From Sabellastarte sp. h YS-2021 (Eukaryota; Annelida; Polychaeta; Sabellida; Sabellidae), in assembly GCA_964017235.1 (NCBI GenBank), contig OZ024940.1, positions 24,867,615 through 24,931,614 on the forward strand: a stretch of DNA of 64,000 nt. The letters run 5' to 3'. Below, piece by piece: positions 11,186-21,905 of this stretch. The notes under the pieces are model-generated. The model saw only the letters and a list, made by a program, of their open reading frames with translations. It was not told where the DNA came from and did not search any database. The translations under genes were made by a program, and so were the position numbers. Position 1 is the first letter of the stretch. Every line of letters begins with the position of its first letter.

Positions 11186-11474
11186 GACAGAGTGCAAAAT
11201 ATTTACATGTATTTATAAGCTGGAAGTTAAGAAAACATGAGAAAAAAAACATTAAGCCTGGGTTTCCACAATCCCGACTTCAATGTCCCAGTCACTGCTA
11301 GCTAATGTTCATTCTACAGCTTACACTGATTTTGTCCAATAGTTTACCAACTTGTATTAGTGAAAGTACTTGTGGTTTAGCAATGAAGCTTTTTCAAGTT
11401 GGATCTTCTTAAATGTGAAAACAAAAACAAAGAAAATATTCTTCACAAATACGGAATCTTTATTTGAAGTTAGT

Positions 11475-11850
11475 ATTAATTCTAATTCTAATTTGACTTT
11501 TATACCACTTAATCTCCACTGAGTAGTGGACTCTAAGGCGCAACAAGACAATAGCAATATGCAAATTCAAAGTCCAGGGACAGAAGTAGGTCGGCACCAC
11601 GTAGAAGCCATAAGAGAAAATGAGCTAAGGAGGATATGCCTTTGCACAGAGATAGGTTTTGAGCTTCTTTCTGAAAGAGGCAATAGTGGGTGCTACACGA
11701 ATAAAAAAAACTTTGTAAATAGTCTCTAGTTTGTGGAAACAGAACTTTTGATGGCCATAAATAAACTTCAGATGTTTTTGGTGTTGAACTGAGAAGAGAT
11801 GAAATTGCTTTCCACACAGACAGGAAACTTTTATATTTGCAGACACAGAG
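11475..11850 (-). mobile_element. L2-like LINE 3' end with RT C-terminus
   Basis: Same architecture as 10051-10462: TCTAATTCTAA tail, 3' UTR block TTTTATACCACTTAATCTCC, then minus-strand coding ending ASFRKKLKTYLCAKAYPP, the typical C-terminal segment of L2/CR1-type reverse transcriptases. Frameshifted upstream. Confidence 0.7.
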
Positions 11851-11903
11851 TGTCCATTATCTACATAATTATCACCATATCCACATAATAATACCGTATT
11901 ATC

Positions 11904-12062
11904 AAAGGTCAAAGTTGGGGTTTTATGTCCCATTCAACAGTCAAGGTCATATTGGGACAGGTCCTCAGCGTTTGCTGCTTGTTGGGAGTCAAACCCACAC
12001 GCAGAGGTGACAGCCTGTGATTAGATGCCAAACTTGCTAACAAACTAGGCCACGAAGGTCCT
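11904..12062 (-). mobile_element. SINE-C (tRNA-headed family)
   Basis: Minus strand: head TTCGTGGCCTAGTTTGTTAG (box A-like) and GGGTTTGACTCCCAAC (box B-like), body, then a tail read on plus as GGGGTTTTATGTCCCATTC. Other copies at 15551, 27059, 28814, 33270, 38354. Confidence 0.65.
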
Positions 12063-12570
12063 TGGTCGGCATTATCAAAACTCAGGCTTAATATTGCCTT
12101 TGGCAAGACATAAGACGGGCTTGGTCAAAGCGTATGTGACAGAATTCTGTGTTTTTTTCAATGACACATTTGACCGCCATATGTGACCACAACTGTATTA
12201 TGGTAAATTCAGGATAATTACCGCTTTACAGTAACCTCGTGAAAATGTGCAGCCCATGTACATAGTCACATAACATGCAGTGCTAGCGGCTGGTGGGACC
12301 AGTTGTAGACCTTTATGCTAATATCAATAAACTGATGTTACTTACAAGATATATATTTATGCCATTTATCCAAGATAATATTGTAAACGTTTTATCAATG
12401 TTGATGGAATGACGTGGCTTACAAGATATATATTTAGACCTTTTTTCCAAGATTGTATTGGGATAATCGTAAGGTGCACTCCATGTATTGTTACAAGCAA
12501 GGGTCGAGACCTGAAAATGGGAGTTAAAATAAAGCTAAAACAATAGAAATCAGCACCAAATATTGCAAAT

Positions 12571-13640
12571 AAGAGAGAATATGGCCGAAAATGCAGCTGA
12601 AACAGTAAGAATGTGGCCCTAAATGCAGCTAAAACAGTAAGAATATGGCCCTAAATGCAGCTAAAACAGTAAGACTGTGGCCCTAAGTGCAGCTAAAACG
12701 ATAAGAATGTGGCCCAAAATAGAGCTAAAACAGTAAGAATATGGTCCTAAATGCAGCTAAAACAGTAAGAATGTGGCCCTAAATGCAGCTAAAACAGTAA
12801 GAATATGGCCCTAAATGCAGCTAAAACAGTAAGATTGTGGCCCTAAGTGCAGCTAAAACGATAAGAATGTGGCCCTAAATGCAGCTAAAACAGTAAGAAT
12901 GTGGCCCTAAATACAGCTAAAACAGTAAGACTGTGGCCCTAAGTGCAGCTAAAACGATAAGAATGTGGCCCAAAATAGACCAAAACAGTAGGAATGTGGC
13001 CCTAAGTGCAGCTAAAACGATAAGAATGTGGCCCAAATTAGAGCTAAAACAGTAAGAATGTGGCCCTAAATGCAGCTAAAACAGTAAGAATGTGGCCCTA
13101 AATGCAGCTAAAACAGTAAGAACGTGGCCCAAAATGTAGCTAAAACAGTAAGAATGTGGCCCTAAATGCAGCTAAAACAGTAAGAATGTGGCCCTAAATG
13201 CAGTTAAAACAATAAGAATGTGGCCCTAAATGCAGTTAAAACAGTAAGAATGTGGCCCTAAGTGCAGCTAAAACGATAAGAATGTGGCCCAAATTAGAGC
13301 TAAAACAGTAAGAATGTGGCCCTAAATGCAGCTAAAACAGTAAGAATGTGGCCCTAAATGCAGCAAAAACAGTAAGAACGTGGCCCAAAATGTAGCTAAA
13401 ACAGTAAGAATGTGGCCCTAAATGCAGCTGAAACATTTAGAATGTGGCCCTAAATGCAGTTAAAACAATAAGAATGTGGCCCTAAATGCAGCTAAAACAG
13501 TAAGAATGTGGCCCCAAATGCAGTTAAAACAGTAAGAATGTGGCCCTAAATGCAGTTAAAACAGTAAGGATGTGGCCCTAAATGCAGTTAAAACAGTAAG
13601 AATGTGGCCCTAAATGCAGCTTCCAGGAATGGGGCCCAAA
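12571..13640 (+). repeat. 32-bp minisatellite, about 33 units
   Basis: Unit GTAAGAATGTGGCCCTAAAT plus GCAGCTAAAACA, repeated with small changes; sub-variants (CCCAAAATAGAG, CCCTAAGTGCAGC..ACGATAAG) recur in order, showing block duplication. The period is not a multiple of three and all frames are broken: non-coding. Confidence 0.95.
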
Positions 13641-14660
13641 ATGTAGCTCAAACAGCAAGAATGTTGACCAAAATACAGCCAAGGCAGTAAGAATATGGCT
13701 GAAACCAAGTAAAATTGGAGTGAATGTGAAATAAGTACCCAAAAATGTTTTCAAATAATTGACATGGAGCTCAAACATTTGTAAAAAAAAAACCCAGTAA
13801 AAATGTGTTATGAAAATGGTGTGAAAATAGGTGAAAAGGGACTTGTAATTCAGTAGAACGGGTATGAATGTGGCCCAGAATATGTAGTGAAAAACACGAT
13901 AAGAATATGGGCCAAATCCTAGTCAAAATGGAAAGAATGGGGCCTGAAGTACACGTGTACTAAAGATTTTGTAAATGTTTGCCCAATTGCTGGTGTAAAA
14001 TGAAGGTAGAAAAGTGTCTAAAATGCAGTCAAAACAGCAAAGATTGGCCTCAAAATCCAGCCCAAAACAAGACGAATTCGGTTAAACGGGTAAACAGGCA
14101 GCCCAGAATACAATAATGTTTACAAAACGGTAGTAAATACAAAATGATAACAGTGGGGTTAAAATGCAATGAAACCAGCTGACATGTGCTCCAGAGGGTG
14201 TAGATATGGTCCAAGTGGTGTGAAAATGGCTAAATAATCCGAATACAGAAAATGTAGTCCAAATGGTGTTCTCAACATGCAGGGAAAAAAGGTTAGAATC
14301 TGAAGATAAACAGTTAAACACGTGAGAATGTGTCCCGGAAATTTAGTCCCTAAAAGTAGCGAGAAATGGACACAAAGGGGAGTCAAACCAGGCATAAATG
14401 TGGCTCCAAAATGGTGTGGAAATGGCTGGACTATGGCTAAAACTGCAGCCCAAAATGGCGAGAATGTGACTGGAAAATACAGCCCAAATACTAAGAACAG
14501 GGGTCCAAAATGAAGTGAAAACGTTAAGGATGGAGTCCAAAATGTCTCCAAAATTGCAAGAATGGGGTTAAACATGAGGACAATAGGGAAAGCTTTTGCC
14601 CCGCCATAAAAAGTGATTAAAACAGTAAGAATCTGGTTTTAAAATGGTTCACTGTGATCC
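13641..14660 (+). repeat. Decayed continuation of the minisatellite
   Basis: Same words (AAATG, GTAAGAATGTGG, GTGAAAATGG, CAGCCCAAAA) at irregular spacing. Long minus-strand frames here come from purine bias on the plus strand rather than coding. Confidence 0.6.
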
Positions 14661-15002
14661 AGAATGGTGGAAAATGGCATCTCAAAAGAGACGGAGATCA
14701 AATCCCAACAGATCCGTGTCACTTTCTTTGCAGACGAAAGTTCAACCTTTCATGACCAACCCCCAACCCCCCAAGGCTGGATACCTGAGGCTCATAGCTT
14801 GATTTTGAGTGTTGGACCTTTTACTGTCAAAATTCTTACATTCAAATTTAAGTTAAATCCCTTGAAGCAGGCCAGACGTGATGGCCACCTGGTCATAGCG
14901 TGTTCATGGCACAATATGGCGGCCTTAAGTGAAATATGCCAGTATTTATTGTTTATTGTTTATCTATTTGACTTAAATACCCGGATATCTATATTTGGCG
15001 CG

Positions 15003-15023
15003 CCCCCCCCCCCCCCCCCCCCC
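15003..15023. repeat. Poly-C tract
   Basis: 21 consecutive C. Confidence 0.95.
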
Positions 15024-15084
15024 ATCGTGGACCTGTTAGTGTGACAGATGCACAAACAAGTGTCAATATTTCTTTTATAAATAC

Positions 15085-15215
15085 CTCATTAATAGTGTAT
15101 GTTACAGGTATTGCATAGGTTTTCATAAGAAAGGTATTTCTGCAGAGCTCCTCCTTGCTTTTGTTGTCTTGAACTCTGCAGAAGTGGCGGAGAAATGTCA
15201 AATTAACAATTGAAG
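15085..15215 (-). repeat. R3 dispersed repeat, inverted copy
   Basis: GAAAGGTATTTCTGCAGAGC and TTAACAATTGAAGTTTTTAT parallel 26520-26660; both are R3 read from the opposite strand. Confidence 0.4.
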
Positions 15216-15221
15216 TTTTTA

Positions 15222-15518
15222 TTGTAATTGTAATTGTCTTTATACTCAGCGCAATATCTCCATATACTACAGGACTCAAAGCGCTATTTAACCAATCCGA
15301 CTGCACAGGTACAGCCCCAAATCACAAGTAACTGACATTCCCCTAACTGGAAGATAGCGGCTCAAGGATGACCATTTATCTACGTCCTTGAGGTTCCTTA
15401 GCCTGCCACTGGGGATAGGACCCAATGACAGAGGACTGACCAGCGCTGTACCTGGGTTTGAACCCACATCCTCTGAGTTCCTAGACAAGTGTGTTACCCG
15501 CTAGGCCACAGTGGCAGA
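15222..15518 (-). mobile_element. SINE-B, near full length
   Basis: Minus strand: head CTGCCACTGTGGCCTAGCGG with box B GGGTTCAAACCCAGG, body AGGACCGC-side, GAGGTTCCTTAGCCTGCCAC (plus), and a 3' end with AAAGCGCT and GATATTGCGCTGAGTATAAA, which resembles LINE L2-type ends. Confidence 0.75.
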
Positions 15519-15550
15519 TAAATATGCACTGATACACAAAACCTTTTTTG

Positions 15551-15700
15551 GTCAAAGGTCAAAGTTGGGGTTAACGTCCCGTTCATCAGAAAGGGTTATA
15601 TTGGGACAGGTCCTCAGCTTTGTAACTTGCGGAAGTTGAACCCACACACAGAGGTGACAGCCTGTGATCAGATGCCCAACCCACTAGGCCACTGAGGACC
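15551..15700 (-). mobile_element. SINE-C
   Basis: Plus-strand reading AAAGTTGGGGTTAACGTCCC ... ACCCACACACAGAGGTGACAG ... CCACTAGGCCACTGAGGACC, the same order as at 11904. Confidence 0.65.
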
Positions 15701-16872
15701 TATATTTCTTTTGGTAAATGTGGGCTTATTTTACCGACTATTGAAGCAAAGTGTTGGATAATAGAACAACCCTCTTGGTTAATACTTTTATATTTTAATC
15801 ACTTGAAAAGACAAACCAAACCATCCTCCTTCATTCAGACTCGTATCGAATCGTCAGCTGCGTCATAGTAAAATCTAGACCGAGTTTCTGTCCCATCACC
15901 AATTGCTATTGATATACTGATGGACACAATGGTGAGGGACAGAGCTCACATGTACTTGTTTTTCTGTGTAAATCTTCAATTGCCGGAAATTATTGCATTT
16001 ACATTAAAAATTCCTTGATATGTCTACATAGCTGTATCTAGTTTACAATACATGTGTTGTTACCCTAAGCTGCTTTTACAAGCCAGGAATATCGTTTGTA
16101 GATAGTTTGGTGTCATGTTGAAGATTTGTTTACATTTTAAAAATAAGTTGAACTATATACAAAGCAATTGGATAGGCATTGAATATTAGTGAACGGCACA
16201 TGTACATACCTAAAAGAATGCAAATAACACTTTGTACCAGTGAGAATATGCGTACAAATATGCCGTTCAAGATTTACACAGAAAACAGGTACGTGCGAGC
16301 TCTGTCGCTCGCCATTGCGTACCGTCAGAAATATCAACAACAATGCGCAACAGGACAGAAACTCTGTCTAGGTAAAATCTAAAAATATGCACCATTTAAT
16401 TTTCATAGTTATGTTCTGCTCAGCTGCACTAAATGAAACAATCTTAATGCTTACAAGAGCTCACTGGCCAGTTGGAAGAGACATGATAGAGCTCGGTGGA
16501 GAAGCTAGGAGTTTTGGTACGGTACGCCCTGATTTTTCAGAAAGTTGTGGTTATATGCAATATTTTGTTTGGGGGATGGGAGCGTTGTACGTTTCATAAA
16601 AGATTCTACTAACAAAAATGGTATGCCTGGGCATACTGTCTCATACATAAAGCTACACCCCTGCAGCCTACAAGTGGGTCACACAGCACAGGCCTCATAT
16701 GAGCTTGGCTTGTTTGTTGCTCGATGCGTTTTAGTAGCAGCCACATAGGATTCACATATTGTACATAAGTCTGGATTCACATTCAGGTAGGAGGTGTTTA
16801 CCACAACATGGAAAGCTTTACTAGCTCATTACGATTTCAAAAAATGCTTGAAAAACCTGCCACGACCTCTCA
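15701..16872. other. No gene recognised
   Basis: Unique-looking DNA. Frames of 60-70 codons at 16179-16382 and 16545-16748 have no splice sites or protein character I can defend. Confidence 0.3.
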
Positions 16873-16876
16873 TGTG

Positions 16877-17108
16877 TTTATTTGGGTTTTTAACGTCGGT
16901 TGCAACACATTGTAGAGGTCATATCACGACGGGTAGTTTTATGGGCAGAGGAAACCAGTACATACAGTTGTTCAAGGCTCTGTACTGTGAACTGCCGACT
17001 AAGGGCAAGCAACTACCAGCTTTTTCCCTCTTGAGGTCGGACCAGGATTTGAACTCTGATCTCAGAGGTGGAAGAGAGTTACCACACTACCACCGTGTCC
17101 CCATTCAA
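16877..17108 (-). mobile_element. SINE-A, full length, with 13-bp target duplication
   Basis: Flanked by GACCTCTCATGTG at 16864-16876 and 17109-17121. Head on the minus strand GGGACACGGTGGTAGTGTGG. Confidence 0.85.
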
Positions 17109-17357
17109 GACCTCTCATGTGCTAAGTTAAAATGTACATGCAAGAGGGTGACCAAAGAGGGGGGGGGGAGGTATAATGGCTACATGTTCAAACATGTACT
17201 ACCAACAAACGAGTTCCATTTAAGTGGTTGCTCATGGACTGAAATTCAAATATGAGTTTTCATGGCCACACGAAACGGTGTGACAGTAGAATTAATATAA
17301 ATGGCCGTGAAGTGTGATTGGCAGGACAGGCAGTGAAGCCCACCACTCACCTCCAAA

Positions 17358-17525
17358 ATGTTCAAACAGATGGCAAACTTGAACCTTTCTAATGACGCAC
17401 TGAATCTCTGGAGAAATCAAGGATATCAAGCCGAGTCCATTTGGCAATTCAACAAAGCATTAATCATCTCGCTCGTTGACAACTCTTCAAAGGAACAACT
17501 GTTCCAGCAAGGACAAATATGAGAT
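17358..17525 (+). other. Unassigned 55-codon open frame
   Basis: ATG at 17358, TGA at 17523. The peptide has protein-like composition (MFKQMANLNLSNDALNLW at its start, KEQLFQQGQI at its end) and lies about 80 bp upstream of the TATA box of the next gene. No signal peptide, splice sites or homologue recognised. Could be a remnant exon or chance. Confidence 0.15.
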
Positions 17526-17603
17526 CACCCAGCCAACATAGACCCCCATCCTTTTTCAAAAGCAGAAAAAGAGAAACTAAACCTCAAGCCAGAACAACAT
17601 TGG

Positions 17604-17610
17604 TATAAAT
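17604..17610 (+). promoter_or_regulatory. TATA box of Tyr-repeat gene 1
   Basis: TATAAAT about 124 bp before the ATG at 17728; expected start of transcription near 17634. The 5' leader TTTCTACAG just before the start could alternatively be a splice acceptor. Confidence 0.55.
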
Positions 17611-17727
17611 ACAGGGTAGCACTCTGCCTCAAACCACAGAATTCTGAGTGACGGGAGTTGAAATCACCAATTATAAAATTACTTTCTTAAAACTGTACAG
17701 AGTCCTGGTTTCTACAGACAAGAGAAA

Positions 17728-18207
17728 ATGAAGACACTTGTTGTTGGTCTGGCTTTAGTAGCGGTTGCCTTGTCAGCTGGCTGGGAAGGAAGAAGGAATC
17801 CTGAATATCCCTACAAGAAGGATGATTATGGTTATGGCAAGAAGAACTTAGGTTATGACAAGAAAGTTGACTATGGCTATGAGAAGAAGGTTGATTATGG
17901 TTACGGAAAGAAGAATGACTATGGTTATGAAAAGAAGGTGGATTATGGCTATGGAAAGAAGGATTATGGTTATGACAAGAAGGTAGATTATGGCTATGGA
18001 AAGAAGGATTATGGTTATGACAAGAAGGTGGATTATGGCTATGGCAAGAAGGACTATGGTTATGACAAGAAGGACGATTATGGCTATGGAAAGAAGGATT
18101 ATGGTTATGACAAGAAGGACGATTATGGCTATGGCAAGAAGGACTATGGTTATGACAGGAAAGACTATGGCTTCAAAAGAAGTGAAAACTGGAGTCAATC
18201 TGGGTAA
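17728..18207 (+). CDS. Secreted Tyr-Lys-Gly-Asp repeat protein 1
   Basis: Intronless 159-aa reading frame. Residues 1-17 are a clean signal peptide (MKTLVVGLALVAVALSA) and the mature chain is almost entirely DYGY-GKK / DYGY-DKK repeats: 14 DYGY units, mostly as a 15-residue double unit encoded by a 45-bp tandem repeat. There are no cysteines; it is very rich in Tyr and Lys. Such chains, when Tyr is oxidised to DOPA, form cross-linked secreted materials (adhesives, egg shell, tube or shell matrix); that role is inference from composition. Gene 2 (21906-22703, opposite strand) has the same signal-peptide style and motif, so they are paralogues. TATA upstream, AATAAA downstream. Confidence 0.9.
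   Translation: MKTLVVGLALVAVALSAGWEGRRNPEYPYKKDDYGYGKKNLGYDKKVDYGYEKKVDYGYGKKNDYGYEKKVDYGYGKKDYGYDKKVDYGYGKKDYGYDKKVDYGYGKKDYGYDKKDDYGYGKKDYGYDKKDDYGYGKKDYGYDRKDYGFKRSENWSQSG
17936..18150 (+). repeat. 45-bp coding tandem repeat
   Basis: About five in-frame units encoding (V/D)DYGYGKKDYGYDKK. Nearly identical DNA between units shows recent duplication or conversion, so allele length is likely to vary. Confidence 0.85.
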
Positions 18208-18653
18208 TAGTAAAATCAAGCCAACACAGACAAATTAACTTTATACACCTTGGAAACTCTGAATATGTGACCGTTAATTGCGATTGATCAACAAGCATGG
18301 AAGTTGTTATCCATATATGGACTTCTTGTACTCCAAATTTGGCAATAGATGGTATTAGTACACTGTAGTGCATAAAACCAGTCAGGTATTTGATGTAGTT
18401 CTTATTTAATCTTAAGTGTTCCATTTGTTTATATTAAATGTATGTATATCTAGGTGTATGTATGAGGTCTTTAAAATCAAATGCCTTGCCATTAAAGGCA
18501 TCAAGAGACTTAATAGATAACCCAGGTAGTTTTATCAGGTAGAAAATGTTAAATCTTTAAATTAACTTTCAATTTGTTTCTCCCCGGGAAAGGTTTATCT
18601 TATGTATAAAACACAAATGCTGAATTCAGTGTAATGAAAAAAAAAGTTTAAAG

Positions 18654-18659
18654 AATAAA
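18654..18659 (+). terminator. PolyA signal of Tyr-repeat gene 1
   Basis: AATAAA 447 bp after the stop codon, followed by AT-rich DNA; the first good match downstream. Confidence 0.55.
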
Positions 18660-18724
18660 GTGAACATTAACATTATATACGTGGTTTGATTTCTGCTAGA
18701 AATTTACTGTCATTGTCAATAGTA

Positions 18725-18925
18725 TTCATTTTATTTTGGGGTTTTACATTGCTTTACATTGGGCAGAAGAAACCAGTACATAAAGTTGGTCAAGGTTCTG
18801 TACTGTAAACTGCCGACCATCGGTAAGCAACTACCAGCTTTCCCCACATAAGATCCGGGGTTAGAACTGCCGACCTCAGAGGTGGGAGGTGAGTGTGTTA
18901 CCACTGCACCACTGTGCCCCTCACC
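18725..18925 (-). mobile_element. SINE-A with internal deletion
   Basis: Tail, then a jump from GGTTTTACATTGCTTTACAT straight to GGGCAGAAGAAACCAGTACA, then the head. Imperfect target duplications CATTGTCAATAGTA (18711) and CATTGTCGATAGTA (18926). Confidence 0.8.
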
Positions 18926-18939
18926 CATTGTCGATAGTA

Positions 18940-19686
18940 ACACATAATTGCAGTTAACTGACTATTATGCTAAATGCATATGTTTTCATTTAGAAAAAAA
19001 AAACGAGAAGAAATTTTAAAGTGGCTTTTGAGTACTTTCTTTACACATGCCTTTTGCCATATTTTCACGAAAATCTGTTGTTTGTAAATTTACTGGAAAA
19101 CTCTGGGTGTTTGTATTATATCCAGTAAGACTGCTGCATTTTCACATTTCTTAAGTGGCAACCAACAACACATACCAACAGGGCATTAATTATTTCATGC
19201 TGATAGTTATTTTCAGAACAAAATCATGTGCTGATAAACATCATTATTTCGTTAAGGCTAAAGTCGTTCTTTGGGCCCCCACATGGCCAATGCTACTTTT
19301 ACCGTTTATAGCATACACACACCCGCCCTGCCCCGAGAAATTTTCAGACCATGGGCAGTCTGTGGCGGAGCTAGATCTGGCAACCATGCGACCAATGCCT
19401 GTGATCATGCAAAAGATAAGTGGCATACCAAGTTCCACTCATGAGTCATAGTGTTGTGCTGTCTTCGTGCCTAAAACTACCTACAGAAGACCGGCGTTTC
19501 ATCGGCACGTCACTTGAAAGTTGACCCATTTTTTTTCCCCGGTGGCCAGCATATAGGAACATGTAGAGTGGGATGTGAGAGAGGCTCCATTCCAGGTTTT
19601 CTGTGGCACAATTTGACTCAGAGCATTTCGACTTCCCTGAACAGGATGCTAGACTGTTTCAGGCTTCCCTCCCGAACTAGTGTTTT
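18940..19686. other. No gene recognised
   Basis: Intergenic between the two Tyr-repeat genes. No support for coding. GTGGGATGTGAGAGAGGCT at 19569 resembles a TIR-1 end. Confidence 0.3.
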
Positions 19687-20170
19687 GCTAAAGCCTCTAC
19701 GTACGTCCTGGTTACTGAGAAAAATCGGCTGATTTGCAAGGGACACTTAAGCTACATGTGGGATTTTTTAACAGAAGTTCAAGTTTGCGGAGACCCCACA
19801 ATGAAAATTGGCAAGCACATTATTCTCTGCGTGTTCATAGCATGGGTTACAAATGCACCAACGTCTCAAGGAGAATTTACGAGGGACTTCGTCTCATGTG
19901 TTCTCCTTGCTAGTGTTGCACGTCCTCCCCAGTTACTTAAAAGGGGTTTGCATGTGCTGCATGATACACTCACGTGTACCTATACAAACCCACTGTGTGG
20001 CCTTTAGCCAGTTGCAGTCTGTTCTTGGCTATGCAAGAAGTGACACTGTTGTTGGGGGAATGCACCTCGTTTTCACGTGCAAGTCTCTACTACCCCACTT
20101 CCAGGCTATGCCAATATTTTTCAACAATATTTGTAGCACACTTAAGCGTGTACACATGTAAGATAAGCGT
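19687..20170 (+). mobile_element. TIR-1 dispersed element, copy 2
   Basis: Aligns throughout to 7361-7806 but keeps an extra block of about 120 bp (GGAGAATTTACGAGGGACTT to GTTGCACGTCC) that is also in copy 3. Terminal repeats decayed. Confidence 0.65.
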
Positions 20171-20321
20171 TATACCCCATTTCTACTTGTGGGTGAAGAG
20201 AGACACGTGTGTGTCGTACCATGTATATAAGAGGTACAAACCTCCAAAGGATTGAACCCTAGACCTTTTGCACTGAAGTCCAACACACCCGACCATGCAA
20301 GAGAGCACACGGAGACCACTG

Positions 20322-20490
20322 TAATCTAATCTAATCTAATGTGGACTTTTATAGCGCTTAATCTCCATCACTGATGGACTCTAAGGCGCATCTAAACATA
20401 ACGCAAGGCAGTTAGCGTTAATCAAGGGACATGGCCAGGTCGTACCAAGGAGACACAGATGTGATGGGGGAGGCTATGGTGGATAGGCTG
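20322..20490 (-). mobile_element. L2-like LINE 3' end
   Basis: Cleanest copy of the 3' terminus: (TCTAA)n, ATGTGGACTTTTATAGCGCT, AATCTCCATCACTGATGGAC, TCTAAGGCGC. The UTR continues to GGCTATGGTGGATAGGC; the coding part is missing (5'-truncated). Confidence 0.7.
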
Positions 20491-20566
20491 TAATGATATT
20501 TTGTATGCTTATGGTGTCAACATCCAAGGGGTTAAACGGCCAACTTGCCAGGAAGGAACTAATCTG

Positions 20567-20695
20567 GGCCCGCATTCACCAAAGGGATCAAGCTCGAGTT
20601 GAGCCAAAAATCAACTCACATTTACTGTGGTTTATACTAAACTTGAGCTGATTTTTGGCTCAACTTGAGCTTGATCTCTTTTGTGAATACTAACC
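20567..20695. mobile_element. Short palindromic MITE
   Basis: 129 bp made of two inverted arms: ATTCAC, GATCAAGCT, GAGTTGAGCCAAAAATCA on the left and the reverse of the same at the right, around a loop TTTACTGTGG. Single strand would form a near-perfect hairpin. Confidence 0.65.
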
Positions 20696-20791
20696 CAGCC
20701 GGGTGAAGATTTAAATCAATGGCTCAAAGTAATAGAAAGTAATAGAGAAGCAACAGATGCTATACATAGATTGTTCACATGTTGATTACTT

Positions 20792-20905
20792 TGTGCGCAG
20801 TGGGAACACACTCGCCTCCCACCTCTGAGATCAGAGTTCGAATCCCGGCCCGACCTCAAGTTGGAAAGCTGGTAGTTGCTTGTCGTTGGTCGTCAGTTGA
20901 CAGTA
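20792..20905 (+). mobile_element. SINE-A head half, 3'-truncated
   Basis: tRNA-like head with good box B GAGTTCGAATCCCGG, then body to GTCGTCAGTTGACAGTA; tail absent. Confidence 0.65.
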
Positions 20906-20979
20906 GATTCATCAATCTGTTACTTTTCTGTCGCATAAACTATGTTATTCATGAGTCTGACAATATCATCAGAAAATAA

Positions 20980-21905
20980 AAAGAATAATTTTTATAAACT
21001 TTCACTTTATTTGCTTGTCTTTAACAGGAGTTTAAAGTTTATAGACATTAAGTGCATATAATTTTAATGATAGATCTACATATCACACCACTTTATAATC
21101 TTACATTTACACGTCATGATAAATCAACCTTTTTGACGGCCTTTTTAATTCTATGAGCAAACTTTCTAGAGAAAGTAAGTATTGAATTCTGTCGAAAGTT
21201 TGTATTGTATTCTACCGAAAGTGTATTTCAAATGCTGTCAAAAGTATAGGCCTATTTTTGCTACTTCGAGAAACACACAATTTCAATAACATAGTAGAAA
21301 GAAAGTATGGAATTTAACTTTATCCATTTTCAAACGTGAAATTGTTTGAATAAATCAATAGCCAATGAACTGTTGTATAAACGTGTTTTTTCTGAATGCA
21401 TTTTTGCATCATTTTGATATATGTACTGTTTTTTTCTTAAGTTTTACCCACTTAAAAATGTGCAAGCGACCCTAAAAAATGACCTTTCAATACATTATAA
21501 TTTCTGCAATAGTGTTACAACCCTTCTTTTGTGAACTTTAAATCACAGTATCTCAAAGTATAAACTAGTAACCTCTCACATAATTTGCATCATTAAAATA
21601 AGTTTTTTTTTTCAAATTTTTTCTTTATTTCATTCCAAAATAATACAAATTGTTCAGTTATTAAGCAGTTTTGAATATATTATCTTAACATTACTATACC
21701 TTGCCAATCAGCAAAAAAGATGTAATAACTCTCATCCTATAAAGTTTAGTTCTGCCTGTTACAGAATAGCAAAAAAAACCCCCAAAAACAAACAGCACAC
21801 AAAACATATAACTTTATCATATCTACCTTAAAGAAAAAAGCTTATGTATACATCCACTTTCCATTTATGATGTCTATGATAAGTTAATGAGTCACTCTGA
21901 TGTAC
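20980..21905 (-). other. 3' flank of Tyr-repeat gene 2
   Basis: AT-rich. TTTATT at 21624-21629 (AATAAA on minus) is a candidate polyA signal about 280 bp past the stop. No other feature. Confidence 0.35.

Noticed and set aside
13578..14575. Minus-strand frames of 66-138 codons
   Set aside because: Arise from purine-rich decayed minisatellite on the plus strand.
14989..15306. Gly-rich minus frame at the poly-C tract
   Set aside because: Glycine string is the translated homopolymer; the rest is R3 and SINE-B sequence.
17848..18219. 123-codon hydrophobic frame antisense to Tyr-repeat gene 1
   Set aside because: Same artefact; Ile/Val/Leu repeats mirror the coding repeat.
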